Assembly: GCA_022842935.1 (NCBI GenBank)
Contig: JALHOP010000006.1
Span: forward strand, 281,215 to 345,214
Direction of reading: 5' to 3'
DNA from: Myxococcota bacterium
GTDB lineage: Bacteria > Myxococcota > XYA12-FULL-58-9 > JALHOP01
DNA: 64,000 nucleotides
Shown: piece by piece, positions 26,432 through 34,614 of the stretch
How the letters are laid out: every line of letters starts with the position of its first letter
Position numbering within the stretch: position 1 is the stretch's first letter
Notes under the pieces: generated by a model
The model's database searches: none
Seen by the model: only the letters and a program-made list of their open reading frames with translations
Told to the model about the DNA's origin: nothing
Program-made: the position numbers and the translations under genes

Positions 26432-27369
26432 AACGTGACCCCCATCGTGAGAAGGACGCCGTAAAGGAGCATCAGCTGGGCAGTGCCGCCAAGGTGTCGG
26501 TTCAGTGCCGCGCCGTCGCTCGTGAGTACGCCGTGCGTGCGCATAACCGCCTGAGGCACGCTCAGTGCGACCGCGAGCCAACCGACGGGCGTCACACTGG
26601 TGAAGTAACCGACAACGGGGATGATGTAGGCAGCTGCGACGAGTAGAACGTACTCAGTTCGCGCGAAGTGTGCGCCAAAGCGAACAGCCAGGGTGCGCTT
26701 GCCAACCTTGGCGTCACCGATGCGGTCGCGCAGATTGTTGACCACGAGGATCGCGGTGCATAGCGCCCCGAGAGCGGCACCCGCATACATGGTCGTTTGC
26801 GCAAGTTGGAGCGCTTGGACGTAATACGCACCGCCGACCGCCACGAGCCCGAAGAACACGAACACGAACAGATCGGCGATGCCAAGATATGCAAGAGGGG
26901 CCGGACCTCCGGTGTAGAGGAAGCCGCAAGCCACGCTCGCGAGGCCGATGGCAACGATCGGCCAGCCCCCGCGTACAACCAGTGCGACGCCTACGACGAT
27001 GGCAAGCGCGAACGCCAGTATCGCCGCGATGAGCACCGCCCGCGGTGTGACCCACCCTCGCTGCGTGACGCGCGCCGGACCCAACCGCTCCGCGGTGTCC
27101 GCTCCCCGCTTGAAGTCGGCGTAGTCATTGAAGAGGTTCGTACCAATCTGGATCAGCATTGCACCGACGGCGGCAAGCAAGGCGTAAACCAGATGAAAGA
27201 GGCCGTCAGCGTATGCCAAAGCGGATGCGACGAGCACTGGGGCGATGGCCGCGGGTAGCGTTCGCGGACGCACAGCCAGAAACCACGTGCGCACACGCCC
27301 GGGCCGTGCATCAGCCGCCGATGCTAGCTCGGTGTCCACTTTCGCGGGCATGTGCGTCGCGCTCGTCAT
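26422..27369 (-). CDS. menA: 1,4-Dihydroxy-2-naphthoate polyprenyltransferase
   Basis: This 315-aa UbiA-superfamily membrane prenyltransferase has eight to nine TM helices. The two Asp-rich motifs are NLFNDYADFKRGADT and NNLRDRIGDAKVGKRTLAVRFG. It joins the polyprenyl chain to DHNA in the membrane. It follows menB by 10 bp and overlaps the start of menC. Confidence 0.94.
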   Translation of the reverse strand: MTSATHMPAKVDTELASAADARPGRVRTWFLAVRPRTLPAAIAPVLVASALAYADGLFHLVYALLAAVGAMLIQIGTNLFNDYADFKRGADTAERLGPARVTQRGWVTPRAVLIAAILAFALAIVVGVALVVRGGWPIVAIGLASVACGFLYTGGPAPLAYLGIADLFVFVFFGLVAVGGAYYVQALQLAQTTMYAGAALGALCTAILVVNNLRDRIGDAKVGKRTLAVRFGAHFARTEYVLLVAAAYIIPVVGYFTSVTPVGWLAVALSVPQAVMRTHGVLTSDGAALNRHLGGTAQLMLLYGVLLTMGVTLWR

Positions 27370-27379
27370 GATTTTCCCT

Positions 27380-28207
27380 TCAGGGAACCCTCTTGAACTT
27401 CTTGAAGTCTGGCTTACGCTTCTCCACGTACGCGTTGCGTCCTTCCTGGCCCTCTTCGCTCATGTAGAAGAGCAGGGTCGCGTCGCCAGCGAGCTGCTGG
27501 ACGCCGGTCATGCCGTCGACGTCGGCGTTGAACCCAGCCTTCAGCAAGCGCAGCGCCATGGGCGAGAGTGCCAACATCTCGCGACACCACTTCACCGTCT
27601 CCTTTTCGAGCTCGGCGAGCGGTACCACGTGATTTACCAACCCCATGTCGAGAGCCTCTTGGGCGCCGTACTGGCGGCACAAGAACCAGATTTCTCGCGC
27701 CTTCTTCTGACCGACCATCCGCGCCAGTAAGCCCGCGCCGAAACCGGCATCGAAGCTACCGACACGGGGACCCGTCTGTCCGAATCTCGCATTGTCGGCG
27801 GCGATGGTGAGGTCGCAGCACACATGCAAGACGTGACCGCCACCGATGGCGTAGCCCGCGACCATCGCGACGACCGGCTTCGGACAGGTTCGAATGAAGC
27901 GCTGTAGATCGAGGACGTTCAAGCGCGGCACGCCATCGGGCCCGACATAGCCCTTGTCGCCACGCACGCGTTGGTCGCCTCCCGAGCAGAACGCGAGATC
28001 GCCCTTGCCCGTCAGGACGATGACGCCGATCTCCGGATCTTCACGCGCGTCGTAGAAAGCCGACGAGAGCTCGAAGATGGTCTGCGGCCGGAATGCGTTG
28101 CGGCACTCGGGACGGTTGATGGTGATCTTCGCGATGCCTTCGGCCTTGTGATACTCGATGTCCTCGAAGGCTTTGACCTTCACCCAGTTTGGTAGCTCAG
28201 TTCCCAT
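27380..28207 (-). CDS. menB: 1,4-Dihydroxy-2-naphthoyl-CoA synthase
   Basis: This 275-aa crotonase-fold enzyme contains [50 protein letters not shown] and the C-terminal [14 protein letters not shown] of MenB. It closes the second ring by Dieckmann-type condensation of OSB-CoA. It lies between menD and menA with 9-10 bp gaps. Confidence 0.96.
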   Translation of the reverse strand: MGTELPNWVKVKAFEDIEYHKAEGIAKITINRPECRNAFRPQTIFELSSAFYDAREDPEIGVIVLTGKGDLAFCSGGDQRVRGDKGYVGPDGVPRLNVLDLQRFIRTCPKPVVAMVAGYAIGGGHVLHVCCDLTIAADNARFGQTGPRVGSFDAGFGAGLLARMVGQKKAREIWFLCRQYGAQEALDMGLVNHVVPLAELEKETVKWCREMLALSPMALRLLKAGFNADVDGMTGVQQLAGDATLLFYMSEEGQEGRNAYVEKRKPDFKKFKRVP

Positions 28208-28216
28208 AATCTCCCT

Positions 28217-29965
28217 CTACTTGCTGGATTCGAGCGCGTGTGCGACCGCTGTAGCGGACGCGCGGTGGCGCATGACGTTGCGACTGCGATCGACGACTGC
28301 GTGAATGACGCGGCAACCCTGACCCGGTGCCGCGAGGGCCTGCTCGAGCTCGGGCAATGACCCGACTTTCGTGGCGGTGAACCCGAAGGCCACGGCGACC
28401 GCGCCGACGTCCACATCTTGAGGTGTGCTGAAGTAGCGGTTGAAGGCGCGTTGGTCGTGGTCGGCGATCGGCAGGAAGTCGAAGATGCCGCCGCCGTTGT
28501 TGTCGACGACTACGATGGTCAGGTTGGCGCTCAACGCGCGCGCGGTGGCCAGGGACCCGACGTCATGCAAGAAGGCAAGATCACCGAGAAGTGCGACGGT
28601 CGGGCCATCCCATGCGAGCGAGGCGCCACACGCGGTCGCGATGGTCCCGTCGATTCCGTTCGCGCCTCGGTTGGCGGTGACGAACGGTACTCGCGCTGCG
28701 AAGGCTTCGAGATCACGGACAGGCATACTGCTCGCGACATGCAACAACGCGTTCGCGGGCAAGCTGCGGCCAACCGCTGCGGCGATCGCGCCCTCCCAGA
28801 AACCGTCGCTCACAGTCTCGTCAAGCGCTCGTCGAGCTGCGCGCTCGGCGCGCTTCCATTGAGCGAGCCACCCTCCGCCGGTGTGCTCGGCGGTCTTCGC
28901 AAGTTCGAGGCAGAGAGCGGTAGCGTCGCAGGCGATTAGCATGTCCGCGACACTCGCGGGGTCGTGAAGAGCGCCGCTCGGCTCCACCAAAATCGTGCTG
29001 GTGCTGGCGTTGTTTAGCCATCCGGCGAGCGGCTTCGACGCTGGTAGCTGACCGAATCGCAACACGAGATCGGGTCGCATCGCGTCCGCGAAGGCGGACG
29101 AACGCAGCAGCGCGTCGTAGGTCGTGATGGTGCCATCACGGCGCGCACCCGAGACAGCGTCAGCTAGCACGGGCCAGCCGAGACGTTCGCCGAGCTTGGT
29201 AACCGCCGAGGCAAACCCGGGGTCCGCGGCGAGCGACGAGCCTGCGGCCCGCGGCCCGCAGACCACGACACCACGCTTGGCCTTGGCGAGCCGTTCGCGC
29301 ACCCGTTCGCTGGGTGGGGCGGCTGCGTCGCCGCGCTGGATGCGCAAGGCTTCCTGCGAAGGCGGACCGTAGCCAACACCTGGAGCCCAGAGCGGCTCGC
29401 GGAAAGCAGCGTTCAGGTGAACGGGGCCCGGGCTCGGCCCGGTCGCGATGCCGATCGCCTGTGCACCCATATGGCCCCAGGTGCGTGGTGCGGCCCCGTC
29501 TCCAGGGGCGCCGAGGCTCGCGGACCATCGCACGTAATCGCCGTAGAGATTCTCTTGCTCGATGCTTTGGCCCGCTCCGTTGTGATGGAGCTCGGGGGGG
29601 CGGTCAGCGGTCATGACGACGAGCGGCACACGGCTGTAGTGCGCCTCGATGATGGCCGGAAAGTAGTGTGCGGCGGCGGACCCCGAGGTGCAAAGCAAGG
29701 CGACGGGGTGTCCGCTCGCGCGTGCGAGACCCAACGCCACGAAACCGGCGCTGCGCTCGTCGAGCACCACGAGCGCTCGGTCGCCCAGGACCGCGTCCAG
29801 GGCGAGCACAAGCGGCGTGTTGCGCGAACCAGGCGAGATCACGGCGTGCCGCAAACCGTTGGCAACCAGCGCTGCGGCGAGGTGCGACGCCCAGGTCGCG
29901 TTGCGCTGCGCATGAACGAGACCGATGGCATCCCCGTCGCGCGCGCCTTCGAGCCGCGGGGTCAT
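28217..29965 (-). CDS. menD: SEPHCHC synthase (2-succinyl-5-enolpyruvyl-6-hydroxy-3-cyclohexene-1-carboxylate synthase)
   Basis: This 582-aa ThDP-dependent enzyme has the N-terminal HAVISPGSRNTPLVLA, DERSAGFVALG with the activating Glu, CTSGSAAAHYFPAIIEA and TADRPPELHHNGAGQSIEQ. The C-terminal ThDP-binding segment includes GDLAFLHDVGSL and DNNGGGIFDFLP. It adds the succinyl semialdehyde unit from 2-oxoglutarate to isochorismate. The start overlaps the menF stop (ATGA). Confidence 0.96.
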   Translation of the reverse strand: MTPRLEGARDGDAIGLVHAQRNATWASHLAAALVANGLRHAVISPGSRNTPLVLALDAVLGDRALVVLDERSAGFVALGLARASGHPVALLCTSGSAAAHYFPAIIEAHYSRVPLVVMTADRPPELHHNGAGQSIEQENLYGDYVRWSASLGAPGDGAAPRTWGHMGAQAIGIATGPSPGPVHLNAAFREPLWAPGVGYGPPSQEALRIQRGDAAAPPSERVRERLAKAKRGVVVCGPRAAGSSLAADPGFASAVTKLGERLGWPVLADAVSGARRDGTITTYDALLRSSAFADAMRPDLVLRFGQLPASKPLAGWLNNASTSTILVEPSGALHDPASVADMLIACDATALCLELAKTAEHTGGGWLAQWKRAERAARRALDETVSDGFWEGAIAAAVGRSLPANALLHVASSMPVRDLEAFAARVPFVTANRGANGIDGTIATACGASLAWDGPTVALLGDLAFLHDVGSLATARALSANLTIVVVDNNGGGIFDFLPIADHDQRAFNRYFSTPQDVDVGAVAVAFGFTATKVGSLPELEQALAAPGQGCRVIHAVVDRSRNVMRHRASATAVAHALESSK

Positions 29966-31482
29966 GCGTTGCTCGCCTGACGACTATCATGTTCGCCGGT
30001 TTCGAGCTCGAGGCTCACGGCGTCGGTGATGCCGGCGAGCTTGAGCTCGGTCTCTCGCCACTCGTCACGTGGGTTCGAGGTGGCGACGATGCCACCGCCA
30101 GCGAATGCCCAAGCGCGGTCACCTCGAAGCATCATCGAGCGAATCGCGACGACCAAGGTGCCTTCGCCTGCCGCGTCGACGACGCCGACTGGTCCGCTGT
30201 ACCAGCCACGCGCGAGGGGTTCGCTCTCGGCGAGATAGTGTGCGGCGCGTTCGCCCGGGAAGCCGCCCACCGCGGGAGTGGGGTGCAGCTCGGCAGCCAA
30301 CGCCAAGATGTGGCAGTCGCCGGCGAGCTTGCCGCGCATCACGGTTTCCAAGTGCTGGACGTGCGTAAGCTTCACGAGTCGCGGTGTCTGCTCGTTGGCT
30401 GCTTCGATCACCGTGCAGTGCGCCGCGAGGCGGTCCCGCAGGGCGTGGGCAACAACGTCATGCTCTTCACGATTCTTGGCGCTCGCCACCAGCGCGGCCG
30501 CGAGATCGTCGTCTTCGCGTTGCGAGGCGCCCCGCGGCGCGGTCCCTGCCAACGCGTGCGTCTCGACCCAGCCCCCGGAGACCTTGAGCAATGTTTCGGG
30601 CGTGGCTCCCACGAAATAGCTGCCATCGTCGTTACCGACCGCAAAGCAGGTTGCTGCTGGGTGCCTCTCGATGAGGCTGATGAGCGTCCGCACAGGGTCG
30701 ATGACGGCCCCGCGTGGGGTCTTCATGCGCGTCGCGCGGGCGAGGACGATCTTTTCCATGGAGCCCGCGCCGATGACCTCGCAGGCAGCCTCGACGCGTT
30801 TTGCCCACGCATCTTCCGATTCGAGCGAGACCCACGCGTTGCGCCCGACGCGGGGTGCCATACCCGGCGCTTGACCATGACGATGCGCTGGCGTACGCCC
30901 CAACGCCGCAAGCTCGGCGACCAACGTCGTGACGATGGCGTCGCGTTGATCGGCGGGCCTGACCCAGGTCGTGATCACGACACGAGGGTCGCCGTCGCCG
31001 GCGAGCAGCATGGTGCGTGGGATCCAGAACCGCGCGTCCGGCCAGCCCGCCCAAGCTTCGGAGGCGAAGAGCTCGCGGCGCGACGAGGCGCTCTCGGCAA
31101 ATGCCGCGCCACCAACCCACAAGGGTGTCTGCTCCGAGCAGCCAATCATCTCGAGTTCACGAACCCGTGAACAATGCTCCATCGCTGAAGCGAAGCGCGA
31201 CGAGGCAGCCCCGTGCGCGATTTCGATGGGGCCCCACGCCACGATGGTTTGCTCGCCGCGCGGTCGTCGGAGGATGAAGGGAAGCTCCGCAGCGAGCGCG
31301 AGCGGCGCGTAACGAGCAAGGATGTCGACCTCTCCCAGCGCGATCTCGCAGCGCAGAAGGCAGGGAGCCGCGCTGTCGCGTGCGGTGCTCAGCGCACGGT
31401 CAACGTCGGCCAAGTGGGCGGCGGACAGGGTCGGTTGCGGGGCGCCTTTGCCGTTCGAAATGCCCAGTGCGGTTGCCTGCAT
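29962..31482 (-). CDS. menF: Isochorismate synthase
   Basis: About 506 aa, chorismate-binding family. C-terminal signatures include SMEKIVLARATRMK, FAVGNDDGSYFVGATPETLL, ETHALAGTAPRG, LHPTPAVGGFPGE and RGWYSGPVGVVD. It isomerises chorismate to isochorismate, the entry step of the men pathway. The ATG at 31482 has AGAGG upstream, and the longer frame to 31584 would run through the operator-like palindrome. It heads the operon. A second operator-like palindrome lies inside this gene at 31155-31174. Confidence 0.94.
   Translation of the reverse strand: MQATALGISNGKGAPQPTLSAAHLADVDRALSTARDSAAPCLLRCEIALGEVDILARYAPLALAAELPFILRRPRGEQTIVAWGPIEIAHGAASSRFASAMEHCSRVRELEMIGCSEQTPLWVGGAAFAESASSRRELFASEAWAGWPDARFWIPRTMLLAGDGDPRVVITTWVRPADQRDAIVTTLVAELAALGRTPAHRHGQAPGMAPRVGRNAWVSLESEDAWAKRVEAACEVIGAGSMEKIVLARATRMKTPRGAVIDPVRTLISLIERHPAATCFAVGNDDGSYFVGATPETLLKVSGGWVETHALAGTAPRGASQREDDDLAAALVASAKNREEHDVVAHALRDRLAAHCTVIEAANEQTPRLVKLTHVQHLETVMRGKLAGDCHILALAAELHPTPAVGGFPGERAAHYLAESEPLARGWYSGPVGVVDAAGEGTLVVAIRSMMLRGDRAWAFAGGGIVATSNPRDEWRETELKLAGITDAVSLELETGEHDSRQASNA
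31155..31174. promoter_or_regulatory. Second operator-like palindrome, inside menF
   Basis: Read on the minus strand it is TTGTTCAC-GGGTTC-GTGAAC, matching 18 of the first 20 bases of the intergenic palindrome at 31501-31522. Centre-to-centre distance is 347 bp, close to 33 helical turns at 10.5 bp per turn. It sits in the codons for HCSRVRE of MenF. It may be an auxiliary operator; this is inference. Confidence 0.45.
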
Positions 31483-31500
31483 GGCGTTCGGCCTCTTGCG

Positions 31501-31522
31501 TTGTTCACGAGTTTGTGAACAA
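31501..31522. promoter_or_regulatory. Palindromic operator between menF and the GbsR/MarR-like regulator
   Basis: A perfect inverted repeat, TTGTTCAC - 6 bp - GTGAACAA, lies in the 68-bp divergent region, about 18 bp upstream of the menF start and 28 bp upstream of the regulator start. Its position would let a bound dimer block both genes. The divergent regulator is the obvious candidate ligand (autoregulation), by inference. Confidence 0.65.
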
Positions 31523-31550
31523 CTTGGACTATAGCCCGTCGGGACGCGAG

Positions 31551-32132
31551 ATGGCAAGGCCAGCCGAGACCACCAACCACGCAAAGAGCCGCCTCGACAG
31601 GCGCATCGATGACGTCTGCGACGCGGCTGGGGCTTTCATCGAATACTGGGGCTTCAAGCACGTCCTCGGTCGAGCGTGGGCTCACCTCGCACTGCATGTT
31701 GGTCCTATGTCGCAGATCGACCTCGCCGAGCGCATGGGCGTCAGCCGTTCGCTCATGAGTGGGGTCATCGCCGAACTGGAGAAGCGCGGCCTGGTGCGCC
31801 CCGTGTCGCAGCACCGCAATGCCCCCTACGATGCGAACATCGACGTTTGGCCCACGATCGCAGAGGTCTTGCGCTCACGTGAATGGATGTTGCTCGAGCG
31901 CGCCCGTAACGCCCTCGAGGCGGCCATCGAAGAGGCCGACATCGCCGTCAGCGCTGGCGAGCTGATCCCCTACGATGTCAGCCGCATGCGCTTGTTGTTG
32001 GCCATGACCGACGCGGCCCAGAGCTTTTTGCGGATGCTCATCAGCATGCGCGTACCTCGCGCCGTCGAATCCTTCGGCGGGTGGGTTGCAAAAGCCGCGA
32101 CCATCATTCAATCCATCCGCCGTGGAGAATAA
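31551..32132 (+). CDS. GbsR/MarR-like winged-helix regulator
   Basis: About 193 aa. A winged-helix DNA-binding domain occupies roughly residues 30-110, with a helix-turn-helix in MSQIDLAERMGVSRSLMSGVIAELEKRGLV, as in MarR/GbsR proteins. The helical C-terminal half probably dimerises. The ATG at 31551 directly follows the palindromic region; the longer frame would overlap menF. It is divergent from the men operon and is therefore a likely repressor of menaquinone synthesis and of itself. The effector is unknown. Confidence 0.85.
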   Translation: MARPAETTNHAKSRLDRRIDDVCDAAGAFIEYWGFKHVLGRAWAHLALHVGPMSQIDLAERMGVSRSLMSGVIAELEKRGLVRPVSQHRNAPYDANIDVWPTIAEVLRSREWMLLERARNALEAAIEEADIAVSAGELIPYDVSRMRLLLAMTDAAQSFLRMLISMRVPRAVESFGGWVAKAATIIQSIRRGE

Positions 32133-33021
32133 GTTAGACGCAAGCGAGCAAGCCGCGCTGGACGAAGATGGCTTTCGCCCCGGCGAGCCGGTCATCGTTT
32201 TCGATCGTAAGCATCGCTCCTTTCTCGTGTTCCCGCTCCCAGGAAAGCGGCTATCCGTGCAGGCCGGCGCCTTCGACAGCGAGCTCTTGTTCGGGCAGCA
32301 GCCCGGCGCGCGCATCGTGACCATGAAGGGCGAATACCTCACCGCCTATCGCCCGACCCTCGAGGAGTACATCCTCTTGATGCCGCGCGCAGCGCAGATC
32401 ATCCCGCCCAAAGATCTGGGTTACATGCTCACGATGGCGGACGTTTTCCCCGGTGCGCACGTGGTCGAGGCGGGCATCGGCTCTGGTGCGCTGACCTTGG
32501 TCCTCTTGCGGGCGGTGGGTGAGCGCGGCAGCGTCACCTCGTTCGAACTACGTGACGACCACGCCAACTGTGCCATCAAGAACATCGAGCGCTGGCCGGA
32601 GCGCGATCTCATCAAGCGACTGACCGTGCACAAGATGGATGTCGTGGAGGGCCTCAAGGACAAGAAGCGTGTCGATCGCATCTTCTTCGATTTGCCAGAG
32701 CCTTGGGTCGCCGTGACCGCTGCGGCGGACGCACTCAAGCCCGGTGGGCTCATGCTTTGCTATTTGCCCACCATGCGACAGGTCGACCAGCTGGTATTGA
32801 CCATTCTCGACGAGGCTCGCTTCGCGATGCCCGAGGTCGCCGAGGTCATCGTTCGACCCTGGATGGCCGACCGGACCCGCTTGCGGCCCGTGATGCGTAT
32901 GGTGGGGCACAGCGGCTTTCTCGTCTGTGTCCGCCGGCGCGGCCCGAAGCCCGACGACGCGACGAAGGTCGAGAGCGCGATCGAAGCCCTAGATGAAGCC
33001 CAGAGCGCCGAGGCTAGCTAA
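32122..33021 (+). CDS. trmI: tRNA (adenine-58-N1)-methyltransferase
   Basis: About 299 aa. An N-terminal beta domain (GEPVIVFDRKHRSFLVF) precedes a class I SAM domain with motif I VVEAGIGSGALTLVLLRAVG, SFELRDDHA and FFDLPEPW, the arrangement of TrmI/Trm61-like tRNA m1A58 methyltransferases. The GTG at 32122 overlaps the regulator's 3' end by 11 bp and fits the family; an in-frame TTG at 32086 is also possible. It may be co-transcribed with the regulator. Confidence 0.85.
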   Translation: MENKLDASEQAALDEDGFRPGEPVIVFDRKHRSFLVFPLPGKRLSVQAGAFDSELLFGQQPGARIVTMKGEYLTAYRPTLEEYILLMPRAAQIIPPKDLGYMLTMADVFPGAHVVEAGIGSGALTLVLLRAVGERGSVTSFELRDDHANCAIKNIERWPERDLIKRLTVHKMDVVEGLKDKKRVDRIFFDLPEPWVAVTAAADALKPGGLMLCYLPTMRQVDQLVLTILDEARFAMPEVAEVIVRPWMADRTRLRPVMRMVGHSGFLVCVRRRGPKPDDATKVESAIEALDEAQSAEAS

Positions 33022-33055
33022 GCTAGCGCGCCGTTAGCGAGCGACCCGACGCTGG

Positions 33056-33074
33056 CCGAGTCTCTTTAACTCGG
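33056..33074. terminator. Weak bidirectional hairpin between trmI and truD
   Basis: CCGAGT - CTCTTTA - ACTCGG is a perfect 6-bp inverted repeat between the two convergent genes; it includes the truD stop codon. There is no clear U tract, so termination activity is uncertain. Confidence 0.35.
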
Positions 33075-34163
33075 ACTTTGAGCCGGGCCGTCGTCTTCGA
33101 CTTCGTCCGCTTCCGCAACTTCCGTGATGATCTCGTTCAGTACGACCGTCGCGTAGCCACCCGCGGGCAGCTCGAAGCGCACGACGAAACCGTCGTCTGC
33201 GGTGTCGAAGCCGAAATCGTCGAGCCAGAGTCGATACGGCCGACGTGTTCCAGGAAGCTCGCGTTTGCGTGCGAACGCGGCGCGGTCGAGGCCGGCCGAC
33301 GTCAGCACCGCCGCTTCGCGCACCGCGACATCGTGACGAGCTTCGCGCATCTTGGGGCCGAACATCGGGCCCATGGTCACGACCCGGCCTGCTCGGGCGC
33401 GTTCCTCTTCGACCGCGGCGTCGATGGCGACGCTGACGATACCAAGCTTGCGGTCGGCGATGACGTCGCCACGCAAGACACGGGCGTATAGACCGTCGAC
33501 GACGCGCGCGGCCAGACATGCGTTGAAGAGCGCCGACTGGACGCTCGACAATGCAAGTCGCGAGAGCATGGCGTTGAGCTTGAGCATCTCTCCCGCGATG
33601 AGCTTGCGCCCCATTGCCAGAGTGTTGCCGTCGCGTCCGAAGCGTTGCGGTCCAAAGTAGTTGGGAATCCCGGTAGCGCGCAGACCCTCGACCAAGCTCC
33701 GCGCTCGCGCGACATCCGCTTCGGCGACGCCGCGCACGCGAATCACGAAACGATTCCCTTGCAGATGGCCCGTGCGAAGACGCGTGGTGTCGCGAGAGAC
33801 CTTGAGCACCTTCAGTGCGTCGTCTTCGATCGCGGCGAGCCGGCTCTCGACCCTGGCAGGCAGCGACAGCCATTGGCGCGTCACCGCGCGGGCGTCTTTG
33901 AGGCCCGCTGACCCAATCTCTCTCGCGTCGAGGTTGAGGCCTCGCGTCAGCCGCTGCATGAGCTGATGCACGGGCAGGTTGCGCTTCTCGACCCAGATGT
34001 AGAGATGTTCGCCGTTCCCAGATGGCTCGGCGTCCGGGATCTCCTCGACGACGAAATCCTCGGGTTCACTCTTCAAGCGGCCGTTGACCGGCGCGCCGCT
34101 GCTTACGCGCACCATCGCCGTCCATGGTGCTACTACCCACTGCTCGAGCTGTTTGGAATCCAC
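33066..34163 (-). CDS. truD: tRNA pseudouridine-13 synthase
   Basis: About 365 aa. TruD motifs are present: KSEPEDFVVEEIPDAEPSG near the N-terminus, YIWVEKRN, the catalytic-Asp motif GSAGLKDARAVTRQWLSLP, and GNRFVIRVRGV. It converts U13 of tRNA-Glu (and other RNAs) to pseudouridine. I choose the GTG at 34163 because GGGGAG lies about 9 nt upstream; it follows the J-domain gene's stop by 2 bp. An alternative TTG at 34184 would overlap that gene. Confidence 0.92.
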   Translation of the reverse strand: MDSKQLEQWVVAPWTAMVRVSSGAPVNGRLKSEPEDFVVEEIPDAEPSGNGEHLYIWVEKRNLPVHQLMQRLTRGLNLDAREIGSAGLKDARAVTRQWLSLPARVESRLAAIEDDALKVLKVSRDTTRLRTGHLQGNRFVIRVRGVAEADVARARSLVEGLRATGIPNYFGPQRFGRDGNTLAMGRKLIAGEMLKLNAMLSRLALSSVQSALFNACLAARVVDGLYARVLRGDVIADRKLGIVSVAIDAAVEEERARAGRVVTMGPMFGPKMREARHDVAVREAAVLTSAGLDRAAFARKRELPGTRRPYRLWLDDFGFDTADDGFVVRFELPAGGYATVVLNEIITEVAEADEVEDDGPAQSPS

Positions 34164-34165
34164 GC

Positions 34166-34531
34166 TCAGCTCACTACTCCCCAACGCTTGAGCTGCGAAT
34201 ACGCAGCGTTGATTTCTTTAGTTTTCTTCTCCGCGACTTCACGAAATTCGACCGGCATGGTGGCGACGAGGTCCGGGTGATACTTGCGCACCAAGGTCTG
34301 GTAGGCGCTGCGAATTTCGCTGGCCGTCGAGCTCCGGCTCACACCGAGCACGGCATAGGGCGAGTCGGGCGCATCGGAGGCTGGGGGCGGGGGCGGCGGT
34401 GCGCTCGCTCGCGGGTCCGCCCGAAAGCGCGGCTCGGAGGGCGCCCCTTGCCGCACCACGACGCGAACTCGCTTCCAAATCAGGTAGATGACGAGCGCCC
34501 AGAACACGAGGCGCACGAGCTGCATCAGCAT
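34166..34531 (-). CDS. Membrane-anchored J-domain protein
   Basis: This 121-aa protein has an N-terminal TM helix (residues ~4-20, LVRLVFWALVIYLIW), a Pro-rich linker, and a C-terminal J domain (YAVLGVSRSSTASEIRSAYQTLVRKYHPDL) with the HPD tripeptide that stimulates Hsp70 ATPases. It should face the cytoplasm. Its partner is unknown; one candidate in the window is the Hsp70 ATPase-domain protein at 50918-52237. It is translationally close to truD. Confidence 0.85.
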   Translation of the reverse strand: MLMQLVRLVFWALVIYLIWKRVRVVVRQGAPSEPRFRADPRASAPPPPPPASDAPDSPYAVLGVSRSSTASEIRSAYQTLVRKYHPDLVATMPVEFREVAEKKTKEINAAYSQLKRWGVVS

Positions 34532-34614
34532 GTCTTAGCTATGGCACGTTCGCAGTAGGCCCGCCCACTCCTTGAACCCCAAAGCCAACTTGTGTAGCGT
34601 CGGCGCGCTCTTAT

